Both the position numbers and the translations under genes were made by a program. Positions 12,560-24,372 of a stretch of 64,000 nt of DNA are shown piece after piece. The notes beneath the pieces were generated by a model that saw nothing but the letters and a program-made list of their open reading frames with translations, was not told where the DNA came from and did not search any database. The stretch's first letter is position 1; each line of letters begins with the position of its first letter. Origin of the DNA: Allodiplogaster sudhausi (taxonomy: Eukaryota; Nematoda; Chromadorea; Rhabditida; Diplogasteridae); assembly GCA_945643635.1 (NCBI GenBank), contig CALZFC010000010.1:2128001-2192000 (forward strand). The letters are read 5' to 3'.

Positions 12560-13080
12560 CAGAAGTCAATAAATGTTTTGTGTTTTCCCCTTGTGATTTC
12601 TTGCATTTGCGAGTCTACGTAGTTGGGAAAGGAGGAGAGAGAAGAAGCAGAAGAATGTCGCTAAGAAGTAATGGCAGGAATTGGATTCAATGGGATTCGG
12701 GTCTATGACTTTATCGAAGAGGGAAGGACAGTCGTTGTGATGATCCACCAGAAGTAATCAGATCCGATTATCACATTTGACTTCCTGAACACTTCTTCCT
12801 TTTGGTTCTCCTTATTGGATCTCTTGTTCCGAGATGAAGATGCTCGGAGTGCTCTTGGTGGCCATCCCGAGAATTGTCTTATTTTATTTATTTTATTTTC
12901 GTACATGAAACTATCAGAAAGAATATTCGTGTAGCTGCCATTAGAGTCTTCTCTTGCGGAAGCCATATTGAGAAGGCATTGCTTTCGATGGATCTCGTAT
13001 CCTCCGCTGCGACTGTCAACAACTTCCGTTTCAGCTGTAGGTGAAGTCTCCGTGCCAAGTCTACCGAAATAAAACTGCAA
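12560..13080 (-). repeat. Dispersed module R, copy 1 (right part)
   Basis: This is the continuation of the module R copy begun at 10,670. Read on the minus strand it matches 56,180-56,380 plus: the CTGATTACTTCTGGTGGATCAT segment (partial), ACTGTCCTTCCCTC, a pyrimidine-rich CTTCTGCTTCTTCTC stretch and GCAAATGCAAGAAAT. No conserved reading frame persists between copies. Confidence 0.55.
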
Positions 13081-13608
13081 TGTCCTCGTTATTCGATTAA
13101 TGCTCTATCTTCATGTTCCTCTTCTGTTTCGAAGTTTATCAAAGTGATTGGCCAGAGCGAGGGCATCTTATCCATTATAATAATTCTATCGTTGTTCTTT
13201 AATTGAGAAAATATGAGAGATTGCTAATGAACATTCGTCAATAACTGAGCATGGAGGAAGTTAATTCTCTCAATTCTCCCAAAGATGGGCAGGTGAATCA
13301 GTTGGAAGGAATTCAAAAATGGAAAAGTGGTGAATCATTTACTTGAGGAGCATTGGATGAGGAAAGGAATAGTCATTCGTTATTTCTTTCTTTCTCAATT
13401 TTTATTTTTATTTTCGGTGAGATGCCGACAATAAAAGCGACTTATTTGCTTATTTCCCTGTCATTTGTCTTTTTGTTCATTTGAAAGCTTGTTCGTTAGG
13501 TTTCCCCCCTTTAAACCTCCTTTCTTCCCAATTCTTCCCTTTCCCGCTAGGCATGAGATTTCACTACTATCTTATTTATCGTCAATACCAGTCAGAGACC
13601 CTGCGCCA

Positions 13609-14379
13609 ATGCATCTCCTCTTCCCTCTTCTGCTCATCTCTCTTCCTCTCCTTCTGCTGCTCGGACTCGCCGATGCGGAAAACGCAACGGTTGTTTGTCG
13701 AGGAAATGGCTATTGCAAGTGAAAGCCATCTCACAGAACAATTTTTATCATGCATGGTATTTAAAAATTAATTTACTTTGTCGAATCGCGGTCAAACATG
13801 GGAATATTCTTGTTTCTTACTAACAAATTTGTGTCACATTCAGGGACCTCCCGGTCAATGCATGGGCGGTGATGGTATGGAGAATTGTTCCGATTTAACT
13901 CATTACTGCGGGGTTACGTTCATTCTCGACTTGGACGAGGTGTACAATCCGAAGTCCTCTCACGTACCATTTTACCAAGGCTGCGTTTATGGATTAGATG
14001 GTTGGGACGGATGCGTTCCGACCGATCGAAAATTCATGTTATTTTTGAATGTCATTTTTGAATTTCTTTCCTATAAGTGCACTAGCCAAACCTTTGCGAA
14101 AATGAAGGTCCCCTTTTTATTCTTTCAGGTACAAATGCTACTGCGACAGTCGCAAGAATACTCGTTGCACCGATACTCCTGAGATTGAAGTGATCTTTTG
14201 TTGTGGATGGAGGAAACATACATATGTATGTGTTAATGTATTATATCACAATGGTTTTCCTAATTCTGCTAAATATTCAGGGCCGGCTTCTTGCAGAGGC
14301 CGTGGCGAAGTATCACCAAGCGAACCCGACTACAACTCTTCCGCCCACAACGACGCAAGATCCGAATGTCGGCTTTTGA
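13609..14379 (+). CDS. Secreted eight-cysteine protein (ET-module/Ly6-like), intact
   Basis: Four exons join in frame: 13,609-13,689, 13,844-14,037, 14,129-14,189 and 14,281-14,379, giving 144 residues. Exon 1 encodes only a signal peptide (MHLLFPLLLISLPLL, then LADAENAT). Exons 2-3 hold eight cysteines: GPPGQC, ENC, HYC, QGC, DGC, then YKCYCDSRKNTRC. The last exon is a helix-like LLAEAVAKYHQAN plus a Thr/Pro tail ending DPNVGF and TGA. The cysteine pattern fits the nematode ET module or a Ly6-type fold; this is family inference, not proof. The promoter-like upstream block (13,280-13,490) is shared with 7.3-7.5 kb and, inverted, with about 53.1-53.3 kb. If GTCGGC after DPN acts as a donor, further exons could be added. 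As drawn it is a complete small secreted protein. Confidence 0.75.
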
Positions 14380-15190
14380 TTTATTATTACACTAACACTA
14401 ATTAGCTCATGTATGGGGAAATTTTTAGAATGGAATCCACCTGATGATCCGAACATATCATTTAAAAATTACATAATCAGTTTGATTTGCTAAACCAATT
14501 TCTGTTTCAAGGCGAACAGATCGTGAATATGAAATGTTCAGACGAATTCCGGCTCTTGCGACGCGTTCCTCCTCGGAAGTCCAGCCCAAATGGTGCTTCT
14601 TCTGCTTCTGGCTGGCCCCGCTTTCTCTCTTCCATTCTCTCTTCCTCGGTAGCCCTGCCCAAATGGTGCTTCTTCTGCTTCTGGCTGGCCCCGCTTTCTC
14701 TCTTCCATTCTCTATTCCTCGGTAGCCCTGCCCGAATGGTGCTTCTTCTGCTTCTGGCTGGCACCGCCTTCTCTCTTCCATTGTCCACCGAATAGGCAGT
14801 CTGGAACAGTCGATAAATGTTGTGCGCTCTATCCTGTCGATTTGACGCATTGACGAGTCGGTGCAGTTGGAAGAGGAAGAAAGAGGAGCAGAAGACGTAG
14901 GAGTCAAGGGGATTGGGGGTCAGTGACTTCAGGAGTGGAGAAGGACAGGGCCGGATCAGCCGCCATGCCTGAGTGTTCAAGCCAGGACTGAACGGCTCGC
15001 TGGAGTTGGCGGCACCGCGCCGGGGGGGGGGGGGGCGGATCCGACCTCACAGGTTTGCTGTTAGGCTTTATGCAAAGTCGTAGTTTCCCACCCCCTTTAA
15101 ACGAGAGCGGTCACTCGCTTCGTATGAACAATCAATAGAAGGTGCTCCTTGTGCCAGTAGTTCAATATCTATATAGGAACAACAGCGTCG
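14281..15190 (+). repeat. Dispersed module R, copy 2
   Basis: It starts with the tail exon of the 13.6-kb gene, continues through the MVLLLLAGPAFSLP-encoding segment (here amplified three times) and ends in sequence shared with 37.4-37.6 kb (GCGGTCACTCGCT and GTAGTTCAATATC). A run of about 14 G lies at 15,021-15,035. Function is unknown. The minus strand also reads as a pyrimidine-rich leader, but frames are not conserved between copies. Confidence 0.65.
14571..14789 (+). repeat. 73-bp tandem repeat, three units
   Basis: Units start at 14,571, 14,644 and 14,717, each beginning CCTCGG and containing ATGGTGCTTCTTCTGCTTCT. The 73-bp period is not a multiple of three. The same DNA is therefore read in all three frames along the array, giving MVLLLLLAGPAFSLP in one frame and FFCFWLAPLSLFHSL in another. 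Single units occur at 10.9, 37.1, 52.4 and 56.4 kb. Confidence 0.9.
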
Positions 15191-15358
15191 AAAAAAGAAT
15201 CATTATTCGTACAAATAAAATAAATGCGATGTGATCATCGCTCGCCTCAACGTCGGAGATTCCGCCGACGTTGGAGATTCCGAACTCCCGTTGCGATGCG
15301 TCCAAGAGTTCAGTCAATCGAAGACAACACAAATGAAAGAGTTTTGCCATTGTGACCG

Positions 15359-15580
15359 ATGATCGAATATAAGGAATCCGATCAGGCCAGAGTAGGGTTC
15401 ATGTGCACTCCTTTAGGCTGCTGCTGCTTGTGGAACTGTTGTTCCGCGATTGCGCGCTCCGCTCCAACGATACTCAGAGAATTCTTGCTCAAGGCCTATG
15501 GACAAGACCTTGCTTGCGATGCTTCTCTCTTCTTCCACTGCGAAGATATTCAGTGTGGGTTCCGGTTCGGCTGTAAGTGA
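15359..15580 (+). CDS. Possible small cysteine-rich protein
   Basis: An open frame of 73 codons has about ten cysteines, with clusters CTPLGCCC, WNCC and CEDIQCGFRFGC. There is no clear signal peptide, and the start may be an upstream exon not found. It lies between an intact ET-like gene and a multi-module one, so it could be a degenerate relative. I do not recognise the protein, and chance is possible. Confidence 0.25.
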   Translation: MIEYKESDQARVGFMCTPLGCCCLWNCCSAIARSAPTILREFLLKAYGQDLACDASLFFHCEDIQCGFRFGCK

Positions 15581-15599
15581 AGAGTCCGTTCCATGTACT

Positions 15600-16440
15600 C
15601 CGAGATGAAAAGCATATGTATGTATATTCGGCCTGGAAATTGAATAAAAAATGAATAAACAAACAACAAATTACCATGGAAATGACATACTAAACAAAAC
15701 AGAGAAGAGATGAAATGACATTTCCATATATAAGAATCTGCCATTTTCTTGTTTCGATTAACTAATAAAGAATCTTGAACTAACACTTGAAAATAATACT
15801 TCTTGGTGCGTTTTTTAGCCAAAGGTCAATTTCAGGAAATGAAAATAATAATGTTCGCAAAGGAAGTCGTTAAATTTCAGTGCTGTAATTTTGATATACA
15901 TTTTTTAGAACTCAAATGAAGCAAATTAAGCCTGTTCTAATTCATTCTGGAAAAAAATTATTTCTCAAATATCCTCGCAATATAGTTTTAAAAGGTGTTA
16001 CATGTTTTTCGACAAATCAATTTTCAACGGAAAACATACTACGTCCAAATGGAATCTCATTGTTAGAGTTAAAAACCGATCCAATCAACTGAGTATGCAA
16101 AATATTTAAAAAAAGACAACGGAAACATTAAATTGTCAGATAATCAATTTTATTTATTCCTTTACTCTGGGTCAATATGAAGCAGGAAATATGTGTATAT
16201 TATGTACTTTATCGCAGTGATATTGATTAACAAGTTAAAACAAGAAAGTTTAGCAAAACTGTGATGAGAAATTATCACGCAATAAATGAAAAAAGGAGAA
16301 GAATGAAATACGACCGAATTTAATGGGGATGACAAGGGTGAATGGTTGCAATTTTTGTTCGTGAAATTTGCAATCCGGGTACTTTTCTACATTGCATCTC
16401 GAAAGATAAATAAAATTAGCAAAATAACGAGTTTCTTACA
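15600..16440. other. AT-rich gap, no gene seen
   Basis: AT-rich sequence between the small cysteine-rich frame and the next promoter module. No splice-bounded exon or RNA gene was recognised. Confidence 0.5.
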
Positions 16441-16640
16441 TAGTTTATGGAAAAAGTGCTGATAAATTGCAAATTCTGACTCTATTTTGTTGTTTGCAAA
16501 GTTATGAAACATTGAACTTTCCTTGTTGCGAACCTCATTATAATTAAACTCTAAAAGTGCATCTTCAACCGTATAAAAGAGACTGATCTGTCAGTTTTCT
16601 CGTCATTCGTCTTTTTTGATCACTGGAACGCGTCTTCCTG
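16440..16640 (+). promoter_or_regulatory. Family promoter module, copy 2
   Basis: TATAAAAG lies at 16,572-16,579 with the same upstream block as copy 1 (GAAAAAGTGCTGATAAAT, then ATGAAACATTGAACTTTCC) and the downstream TTCTCGTCATTCGTC. It sits about 170 bp before the signal-peptide exon at 16,745, so it is the likely promoter of the multi-module gene. Confidence 0.7.
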
Positions 16641-17313
16641 AGGTTCTTCTCCATTTTCTTCCCATTTTTACCCGTTCCGGCCTCGCATGAGCTTTCATTC
16701 CTATTTTTATTTTAATTTGAACCCTTCCAGAGCTATCTGCCTGAATGCGTCTCTTCTTCCCTCTTCTGCTCCTCTCCCTTCCTCTCCTTCTGCTGCTCGG
16801 ACTCGCCAATGCGAACGAACCGGTTAGTCAAAGAAAATATGATTGCAAGTGAAAGTAATCGCTCAGAAGATTTGTAAAAAAAAAATAAATTTACTTGGTC
16901 GAATCGCTGTTAAAAGATTGAATACCGCTGATCGCAGTTCTTAATGACAAATTTGTGCTGTCCTTCAGGGACCTGGCCGATGCTACATCGCGTACGGGAG
17001 CGCTGCTCGCTCCGAGAAATGTGATGATGAAAGTCATTTCTGCCTTACCGAGATCACTCTCGACTTGGACATGTTGTACAACACAAGCAGATATCACCCG
17101 AACGTTGTCCGAGGCTGCGAGATTGTTCACGAACGTATTGTTGACGGATGCAGAAAAACCGATGGACACTTAGTGTTAATTTTTTTGAAGTTTCATTTCT
17201 ATATTTACATTCTTGCATGTGTGAAATAAAGGCTGCCATTTTGTTCCTTCAGGTAGCACTGCTACTGCGACCATCGCGTCATTGATAATTGCAACAGCGA
17301 TTATAAAATACAA

Positions 17314-17383
17314 GTGATCTTTGATTAGTGATCTTTGATTAGTGTTCTTTGATTAGTGTTCTTTGATTAGTGATCTTTTATTG
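17314..17383 (+). repeat. 14-bp tandem repeat at a 5' splice site
   Basis: Five units of GTGATCTTTGATTA, the third to fifth slightly changed, start exactly at the donor after the exon ending 17,313. Each full unit repeats the GTGATC donor. Confidence 0.85.
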
Positions 17384-20213
17384 CGGATAGAGGAAGTATG
17401 TGTGCAGAAGCAATATATTGGTTTCCAACCTTAATCTGCCATATATTCAGAGGCGGCTTCAAGATGTACTTGAACGAGAACCCAACGACTCTTCCGCCCA
17501 CAACGACAGCCGATCCGAATGTCATCTATTGATTTGTTCGATCTGAAAGTCTCATGGAGTTAACTAATCCAAAAATACATTAAATTGTGTTAAACCTTTC
17601 TTCTATTTCCAGCACCGCTGCCTGAAGGATGCCGCTCCTCCCGTGGCCTGCAATGGTTCCTCCTTCTGCCACTCCAAGATCTCCTACGACCCGGCCAGCC
17701 TCCACCCGGATGATCGAATTGGCCTCGGCTGTGTGGAGGAGCTTCCCGATGAGAAACTCAACGACCATTGCCGCAAAGTGCGTATTTAAATTTAAAAAAA
17801 TTCTGAAATAAAAATTTAAAAATATAAACTCCATATCTTAATTAAAACTTATTGTAGCTATTACTAAATTAATTTCAGGTTGAGCCTTTCAACATCTCGG
17901 CCCCGATCTTCGAGTGTTTCTGCCCGAGCGAAGTCGGCCGCGCCTGCAACGCACTGGATGAAGTAGAGAAAATCTTTTTTGACGAGATTTTTTAATATGA
18001 CAACAAATTAATGTAAAAAGATAAATTACTATAAACAAAGAGAAAACAAGTTTCTTGTTTTAGGCGATCAATTCGAAGCGTAAGGAGAACTGGGAGAAAG
18101 AGAGAAGATGCTGTTCGATGTCAAGGAAGAAGTTGTCAAGGAAGATGCGATCGAGATATACAAGAAGGCACAAATTACAACGCCGGACCCAAACGTCTGA
18201 ATATTCAATAAAAATTAATATTTATTAATTTTTCGCCATTGTGAAGAATGCTTAGAACGAATTATTTATGATCGCAAAAATAACTGATCAAAAATTACAA
18301 TAAGCGTGACTAATTTTTTTTAAAGGAACTGAATTTCCTCGGTTCCAGAACTACTGCCTCAGCAGCTCGTCTGCCATTGTCTGCTCCGCTTCCTCCTTTT
18401 GCCACTCCAAGATCTTCTTCGATCCAGCCAGCCGCTACCAGAACAATCACACTGGCTTTGTGGACAAGCTGCCGGAGGAAAGTCTCAATGACACATGTCG
18501 CAAGGTTAGGCTAATTAGTTTTATTTTAAATACGTACGTTAAAAAGTGTTAATTTACAGCTGGAGCCTTTCATACTCTCCAAACCGGTATTTGAGTGCTT
18601 CTGCCCAAGCGAGATTGGCCATGCGTGTAACAACTTGGATGAGGTCTGCTTATGTTTTTATATATGTATACACTTAAATGAAAGTACGCTAGATACCATG
18701 ATTTAATCCACATGCATTTCTAGGATCTCCTGGATATGCATGTCGTTTAATTTAATAAGTAAGCGATACTGTTCAAAGGAAGTGTAATGTGTTTAGTTCT
18801 GTTACTAAATTGTTTGAGTCAATCAATACGAAGCGGAAGGACAACTGGTATCGCACAAGCCACCAGCTACTGACGGAAGTTGAGGAGGCTCAAACTACAA
18901 CGGCCGACCCCAATGTCAGAGTGTTTATTTGATTATATAATATATAATAATTAAATTATTTAAAGAAAAGTTTATGATATAAAATTAAATAAACGTGCAG
19001 AAATAGCAATAATGGCATTTTGTCTCGGGTTTAGCACTACTGCCTCAGCGGTTCCTCTCCTATTGTCTGTCCCGCTGCCTTCTTTTGCCAGTCCAAGATC
19101 TTCATCGATCCGACCAGCCGCTACTAGAACAATCACACTGGATTTGGCTGTTCGTACAAGTTGCCCGAGGAAGGACTCGAGGATGGATCTCGCAAGGTTG
19201 TGTTTATTGTTGTATATATTATATTTTTTTATTAAATAAAAATTCTATTAAAATCTATTTCTAAACGTTGAAAGTTAATTGGATATATAATTAAAATATC
19301 TTCAGGTGGAACCTTTCACCCTCACCAGCCCGGTGTTCGAGTGCTTCTGCCCCATCCAGATTGGATTCTCTTGCAACAACTTGAATGAGGTCCGGAGAGA
19401 CTAAACAAGAAACACGATAGTGGTTTCTCTGGCAGAAGTGTACTGTACTGTTCGTTTGTAGGCTATCAATGTCGAGCGGAAAGACAATTGGTATCGCATG
19501 AGCCTCAAGCTGCTAACGGAAGTGGAGAAAGCGCAAACTACTCCCGCACCGCCCACTACCACGGCCGATACGAATGTCGGCTTTAAGAATTTAAAAATAA
19601 AAATAATTATTGTCAAAATACGAATAATATTTATTAAAAAAAAATTTATTCCTTTTAATTCTAGCACCGCTGCCTGAAGGGTGCCGCTCCTCCCGTACCC
19701 TGCAATGGCTCCTCCTTCTGCCACTCCCAGATCTCCTACGACCCGGCCAGCCTCCAGCCTACAAAGCGAGTCGACTTTGGCTGTGTGGAGAAGCTCCCCG
19801 ACGAGACACTCAACGACCATTGCCGCAAGGTGTTTAAAAAAGAATTTCCAAAGATAAACAATAACTATTATATAAGTTATTTATTTAATTTATTTATTCA
19901 TACATCATTAAGATGTGACGACATTAAAAGTAATTAATAGAAAAATGTCGAGTCAGCGTGAATAAGGTGAAAGGGGAGGGGAAGGGGCAGCAGACCGCTC
20001 ACGACATCGCCGGTACGGGAGTGGCAAGTTCCCGGAGAGGGGGTGGACGAGGTCCCCAAGGAGGTGGCAAGGCTCCATTGACTGTGCTGGTTTGGCTGCA
20101 GGCACACTTCGGCGACTCGAGAACGGCTGCTGGGAAGGGGAGAGATGATAGAAGGGCTTAGATTTACATGATCGGAGATAATTGGCTGACTCGTAGAACT
20201 GATATAATCTTTC

Positions 20214-22640
20214 TTATCCTATAGATACTCTGATCTGGAGCAATTCCAGAATTTGCAAGCTATAAATGGCTTTCTTAAATACTTTGACTGTTAAAGAAGA
20301 AGTGGCAATTAAAGTCAACTTATAATAATATGACGCAGCTCGAATGGCAAACGAGAATTGAGAAAGAGTAGAGCGTGATCGAGGAATGAAAAATGCATAT
20401 TGCGATAAACGACCATTGGTTGCTCTGAATACAAACAGTCTGTTAATAGGAATGTATACATCTCCGTGCAATAATTTGTATGTATAAGTCAGATCGGCAC
20501 GCACACGTCTAACAAGCAAACTAGGCAGATTAAAAAGTGAAAGTCTAGATGAATATGACGGAATGTCTTGAAATCGAACAAAACCACTTGAACATCTAAT
20601 AAAAAGCAAGCGTGTGAAGGTATGCTGAATTCTCTCTAATTTACGAATTAAACCAACTTGATGTGGAGACCAAATAATAGAAGCAAACTCCATGACAGGA
20701 ATGACATAACATGAATAACAGAAAATATAAATATTCGAAGACTTAGAATAGAGAATGCGAAAGAGAGAATAAACTAGATTCAGAGATTTACGACAAACAT
20801 ATTCTATATGTTCCTTGAAAGAGAGCTTACTATCTATTAGAATACCTAGGTCACGAATAGCAGAAGTTGAGACAGAGAAAGGAATAATAGGAGCAAGATG
20901 TTAGACATAATACGGGTATCGTGGATTCAGTTTGCCTAGGTGGAGTGCGTTGCACTTTTTGTGTGCTACGCGGAGCTGCCATTTTATGCAGTAGGACTCG
21001 AATAGATCAGTTGCTTCCGAAAGTTGAAGAGAGGGAGAGGGTAGAGGGTCAGAGTGATGAAAATTTGCATAAATTTTGATGTCATCAGCGAAAGATGAGA
21101 TTTTCACATGGGATAGGTGCACAAAAATCGATGGTAGATCCGAAATATAAATGTTGAAGAGTAATGGAGAAAGCACCGCTCCTTGCGGAACACCACTTGT
21201 AGCAAGAAAGGAGTCAGATAAAGACTCCCCTACCCGAACTTGGAAAGAACGACTGAGAAAAGACGTAAACCATTCTAGTAGTGAACCCGCAATACCATAG
21301 CCTTCAAGTTTAGAAGCTTGCTATGAGACACTGTGTCGAAAGCTTTGCAGAAATCATAATACAAGATGTCAACGCAGTTAGGAGAGCCGGATTTAGGATC
21401 TTAATCAATAGCCCGTATCCATTCAGTTGTGCATTCTAGGAGATTGGACTCTACCGACCGGCTCGAGCGGAAACCATGCTGGCTAGGAGGAATGATGGAA
21501 AATAGATTGCACCATCTAAGCAAAGCGGGACGGAGGCAGCGTTCAAGTACTTTTATTGGCGGCGGAGAGAGCGTCACAGGGCGAAAGTCTTTAACCGAGG
21601 AAGCAGATGGAACTTTATTTATTGGAACTACGATCCCCTTCTTCCAGAGAGACGGGAGAGAACCAAGCATGATAGAATAGTTGAAAATGTAACTAAGCGG
21701 TGTACATAAAGAGGAGGCATATTTTTTATAGACTATTTGCGGGACTGGATCGGCAGTTACGGTAAGCGACGGTTTAAGCTTGAGGAGGTTCTTTTTAACC
21801 AACGGCGGCATTACAATGAAATCAGAAAAAGAGTGAGAAATGGGCACATGGGGGGAGAATGCGGGCATGCTAGCATCGTCACCAGTAAATACAGAGGAGA
21901 AAAATTCGCCAAACGCATTAGCCTTATTACCGTCACCGATGCATGTTCTACCCGACTGGTCTTTCAGAGCGCCTATACTAGGTTTAATTTTCAAGCGGCA
22001 GCCAACTAACGAGTATAATTTCTTCTTAGATTTCATAAGGGCGGCTTCATGATTGCGGTTGTACTTCGACATCATTTTCGATAATTTAGCCGTTACACGC
22101 AGATATTCAGCCCTAACAGGCACGCAGTTTAATTTAGGGAAGAGAGAAGCTCTATGCGCTAGAAGAGATTGAATATATGCAGGGTATCTATCGCATGCTA
22201 GGCGTCTAGATGAGAGCGGCGTGAAAGTGTGGACAATATCACAGAGAGTGGACGTAAATCTGTCTTGCATGTTATCTATATCCGTAAAATTCATAAACAC
22301 ATTAATCCAGTCAACATCAAGCAATGCTCTGTTCATACTCTCGTAGTCTGCTTTCTTGTAGTCGAAAAAAGAATTTGTCAGATACATGTTGGATTCGAGA
22401 GAAAGAGAGAAAGAGACAGAGGCATGATCAGAGCTTGAAAAATTCGGTGCGATATCGCACTTTGACACGACACCGGCAGAGCTTAGAACAACGTCTAACA
22501 CATTATCACCGAGCGTGGGACGAGGAACGTGCTGAACGAAAGAAAAGTCAACGGAGAGGTCACACAAGTACTTAGCTTGGGCCTTGGCAGGGATAAGGTC
22601 AGACCAATTAACTGCTAAATTTAGGTCGCCAGCAATAACA
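20214..22640 (-). pseudogene. LINE reverse transcriptase domain
   Basis: The long frame 22,567-21,401 contains LKPSLTVTADPVPQIV, GIVVPINK, FRPVTLSPPPIKVLE and QHGFRSSRS, the RT fingers and palm blocks. After TAA and a frameshift it continues with FCKAFDTVSHSK, then SPLLFNIYISDLP and the catalytic box SSFADDIKIYA (FADD in place of YADD). The C-terminal part (20,693-20,214) has MEFASIIWSPHQ and LERIQHTFTR. The enzyme would copy LINE RNA at a nicked target. Three disruptions rule out function. Confidence 0.85.
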
Positions 22641-23154
22641 GATTCATAGGGGACAGTGAGAAGAGAGTGCAGAATGTCAAAGAAAGACTCGTTCTGAGAG
22701 GCAGAAGCGCTAGGTGGCCTATAAGCAAGAATGATGTTTTGACGAAAGAAAGAGGAGAAATAATGTCGATGCAGAGGATATCACAGACAGACTTAAAAGA
22801 GTGGGTAATTAATTCTACATCAAGGAATTTAGAGCACAGAATGGTAACTCCGCCACCACGCTTGGCCAAACGGTCAGAACGAAATAAAATATAAGCAAAA
22901 TCAGCAACTATTTCAGAATCAGAAATTCGCGCGTTTAGCCAAGTCTCAGTCACAAGTACAATATCGGGGCGAGAGATCGAGAGTAGATCGGCTATTTTGT
23001 TTACTAAACTCCTTGCGTTAAAGAGGAAACATGTAACATCACGAGTGCCTTGGTTCACTTGTTTCACGAGGATGCCTGGGGCTGCACGGGAGCGGGATTC
23101 AGCGGAGGCGGCAGAGTCACACGGGCTCTGCCACTGATCTCCGCCTTCACCCAA
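22560..23154 (-). pseudogene. LINE apurinic-type endonuclease domain
   Basis: The frame from 23,154 reads CFLFNARSLVNKIADL, PDIVLVTETWLN, then GGGVTILCSK, matching the N-terminal blocks of the exonuclease/endonuclease fold (Asn, then the TETW glutamate). After a 1-nt shift near 22,755 it continues YRPPSASASQN and IAGDLNLAVNW (GD.N block). It would nick target DNA for reverse transcription. Confidence 0.85.
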
Positions 23155-23563
23155 AGCTGCTCCCTATACATCACCCAGCCGTGACCCGGGTCCGCTCTAC
23201 GGAGTTCAGCGAGCTGCTTGCGCAAGTCGCTCCAACGGGCGCGCTCCTCGGGCAGCATGCTTCTCCTTATATACACACCATTCCATCCTTGGTCCTTCAG
23301 GGTAGATGCACCCTTCAAGCACCTCAGGAGATGGCCCCGAGTGGGCAGCAACACTTTCAGCAGCCGGGGGCGGTCAGACTGCTTACCCATCCTGAACACA
23401 GTGACGGGCTCGCATTCCACCCCCAGGGCCGAGAGGAGGCTGGTGACCCGTGCTCTGTCAGAGGCTAGTTTGGCCGGGAGATCAACGTCCGAGGGCTCGG
23501 CAATGCCGATGACGCACACAGCGCCGGAAGTTCGCATTGCCCGTACTCGCAAAACGAACTTTG
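23064..23563 (-). pseudogene. LINE ORF1, C-terminal part
   Basis: The frame reads RAMRTSGAVCVIGIAEPSD, LPTRGHLLRCLKGAS and LRKQLAELRRADPGHGW, then ends. This resembles the RNA-binding and C-terminal part of CR1-type ORF1 proteins. Upstream of 23,563 the sequence no longer reads like ORF1, and the missing N-terminal part appears to be at 36,240-36,627. Confidence 0.65.
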
Positions 23564-23949
23564 AAGTGATCAATTTCCTCCCGCACTTCAAAGTCCGTTT
23601 TCCTATTACTACGCTGAGATCGTTCTGCATGCACTGATAAGTGCGTCGAGCGAGTATCAAGAAAGCGAACTTTACCGGCCGACTCGGCCTGGCGGCGGGT
23701 CGCTACCCAACCCCTTCCTTCTCTGCTACCCTCCAGCTATTCCATGCTGTTTTTCTTTCACCCACCCTTTCTGCCCCTTCATCTTATTTTCCTTTCATTT
23801 AGAAGCCGATAAAATGCATTATAAGCACATCCAACTTACTTTTAGCAAATTTATTACATTAAATAAATATACAGTAATATACACGGGCATATAACTATCT
23901 AGACAGTGCCACTACATTATGAGACGCGAGGGAGTGAGAGAAGGACGAA

Positions 23950-23958
23950 GAGGGGGGG

Positions 23959-23998
<40 letters not shown>

Positions 23999-24000
23999 AG
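23950..24000 (+). repeat. GA microsatellite next to a ubiquitin fragment
   Basis: A run of ten G (23,952-23,961) is followed by (GA)n to about 23,995. It directly abuts the point where the ubiquitin reading frame stops matching. Confidence 0.9.
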
Positions 24001-24029
24001 GTGGGGGGAGGAGTGGGGAGGTCGCAGCT

Positions 24030-24154
24030 GGTCTTGCCGGTGAGCGTCTTCACGAAGATCTGCATCCCACCGCGAAGACGGAGAACCAGGTGGAGGGTCG
24101 ATTCCTTCCGGATGTTGTAGTCCGCCAGGGTGCGGCCTTCCTCCAGCTGCTTGC
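24030..24154 (-). pseudogene. Polyubiquitin fragment
   Basis: After a TTACAG acceptor, the frame gives [18 protein letters not shown] and [11 protein letters not shown], the C-terminal half of ubiquitin. The next monomer's [12 protein letters not shown] follows directly. Identity then ends and the sequence runs into a GA microsatellite. The head-to-tail junction shows it came from a polyubiquitin gene. Truncated on both sides, it would not make ubiquitin alone. Confidence 0.9.
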
Positions 24155-24372
24155 CTGTAAGAAGCCAATCAGTAACTGTTCAATTACATTAACAGTTTAT
24201 AGCATTAAAATCCCATATTTTCTTTAAGCAGCCTATACCTTCGTAATGAAGGCGAGGAGTGAAATACCCAATCCGAGATGTTAACTTTCAAGAGAACTCA
24301 AAAATGTCCACCAATTACCTCGGCTGAAAAAAACCAAAAGAAAAAAAGCAGCCGGTTGACAAACTGACAAGT

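Larger units (their letters stand above)
19870..23563 (-). mobile_element. CR1-like LINE, 3' portion, broken
   Basis: Read on minus, an ORF1 end (23,563 to 23,064) overlaps the start of an endonuclease ORF (23,154). A reverse transcriptase follows to 20,214, and the element ends in an A/T-rich TAAA-type tail at about 19,870-19,905. Disruptions include a 1-nt frameshift near 22,755, TAA at about 21,398-21,400 after TEWIRAID, and a frameshift near 21,310. It is therefore inactive. Order, overlap of ORFs and RT sequence are typical of CR1/Jockey-type LINEs; clade assignment is inference. Confidence 0.8.
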
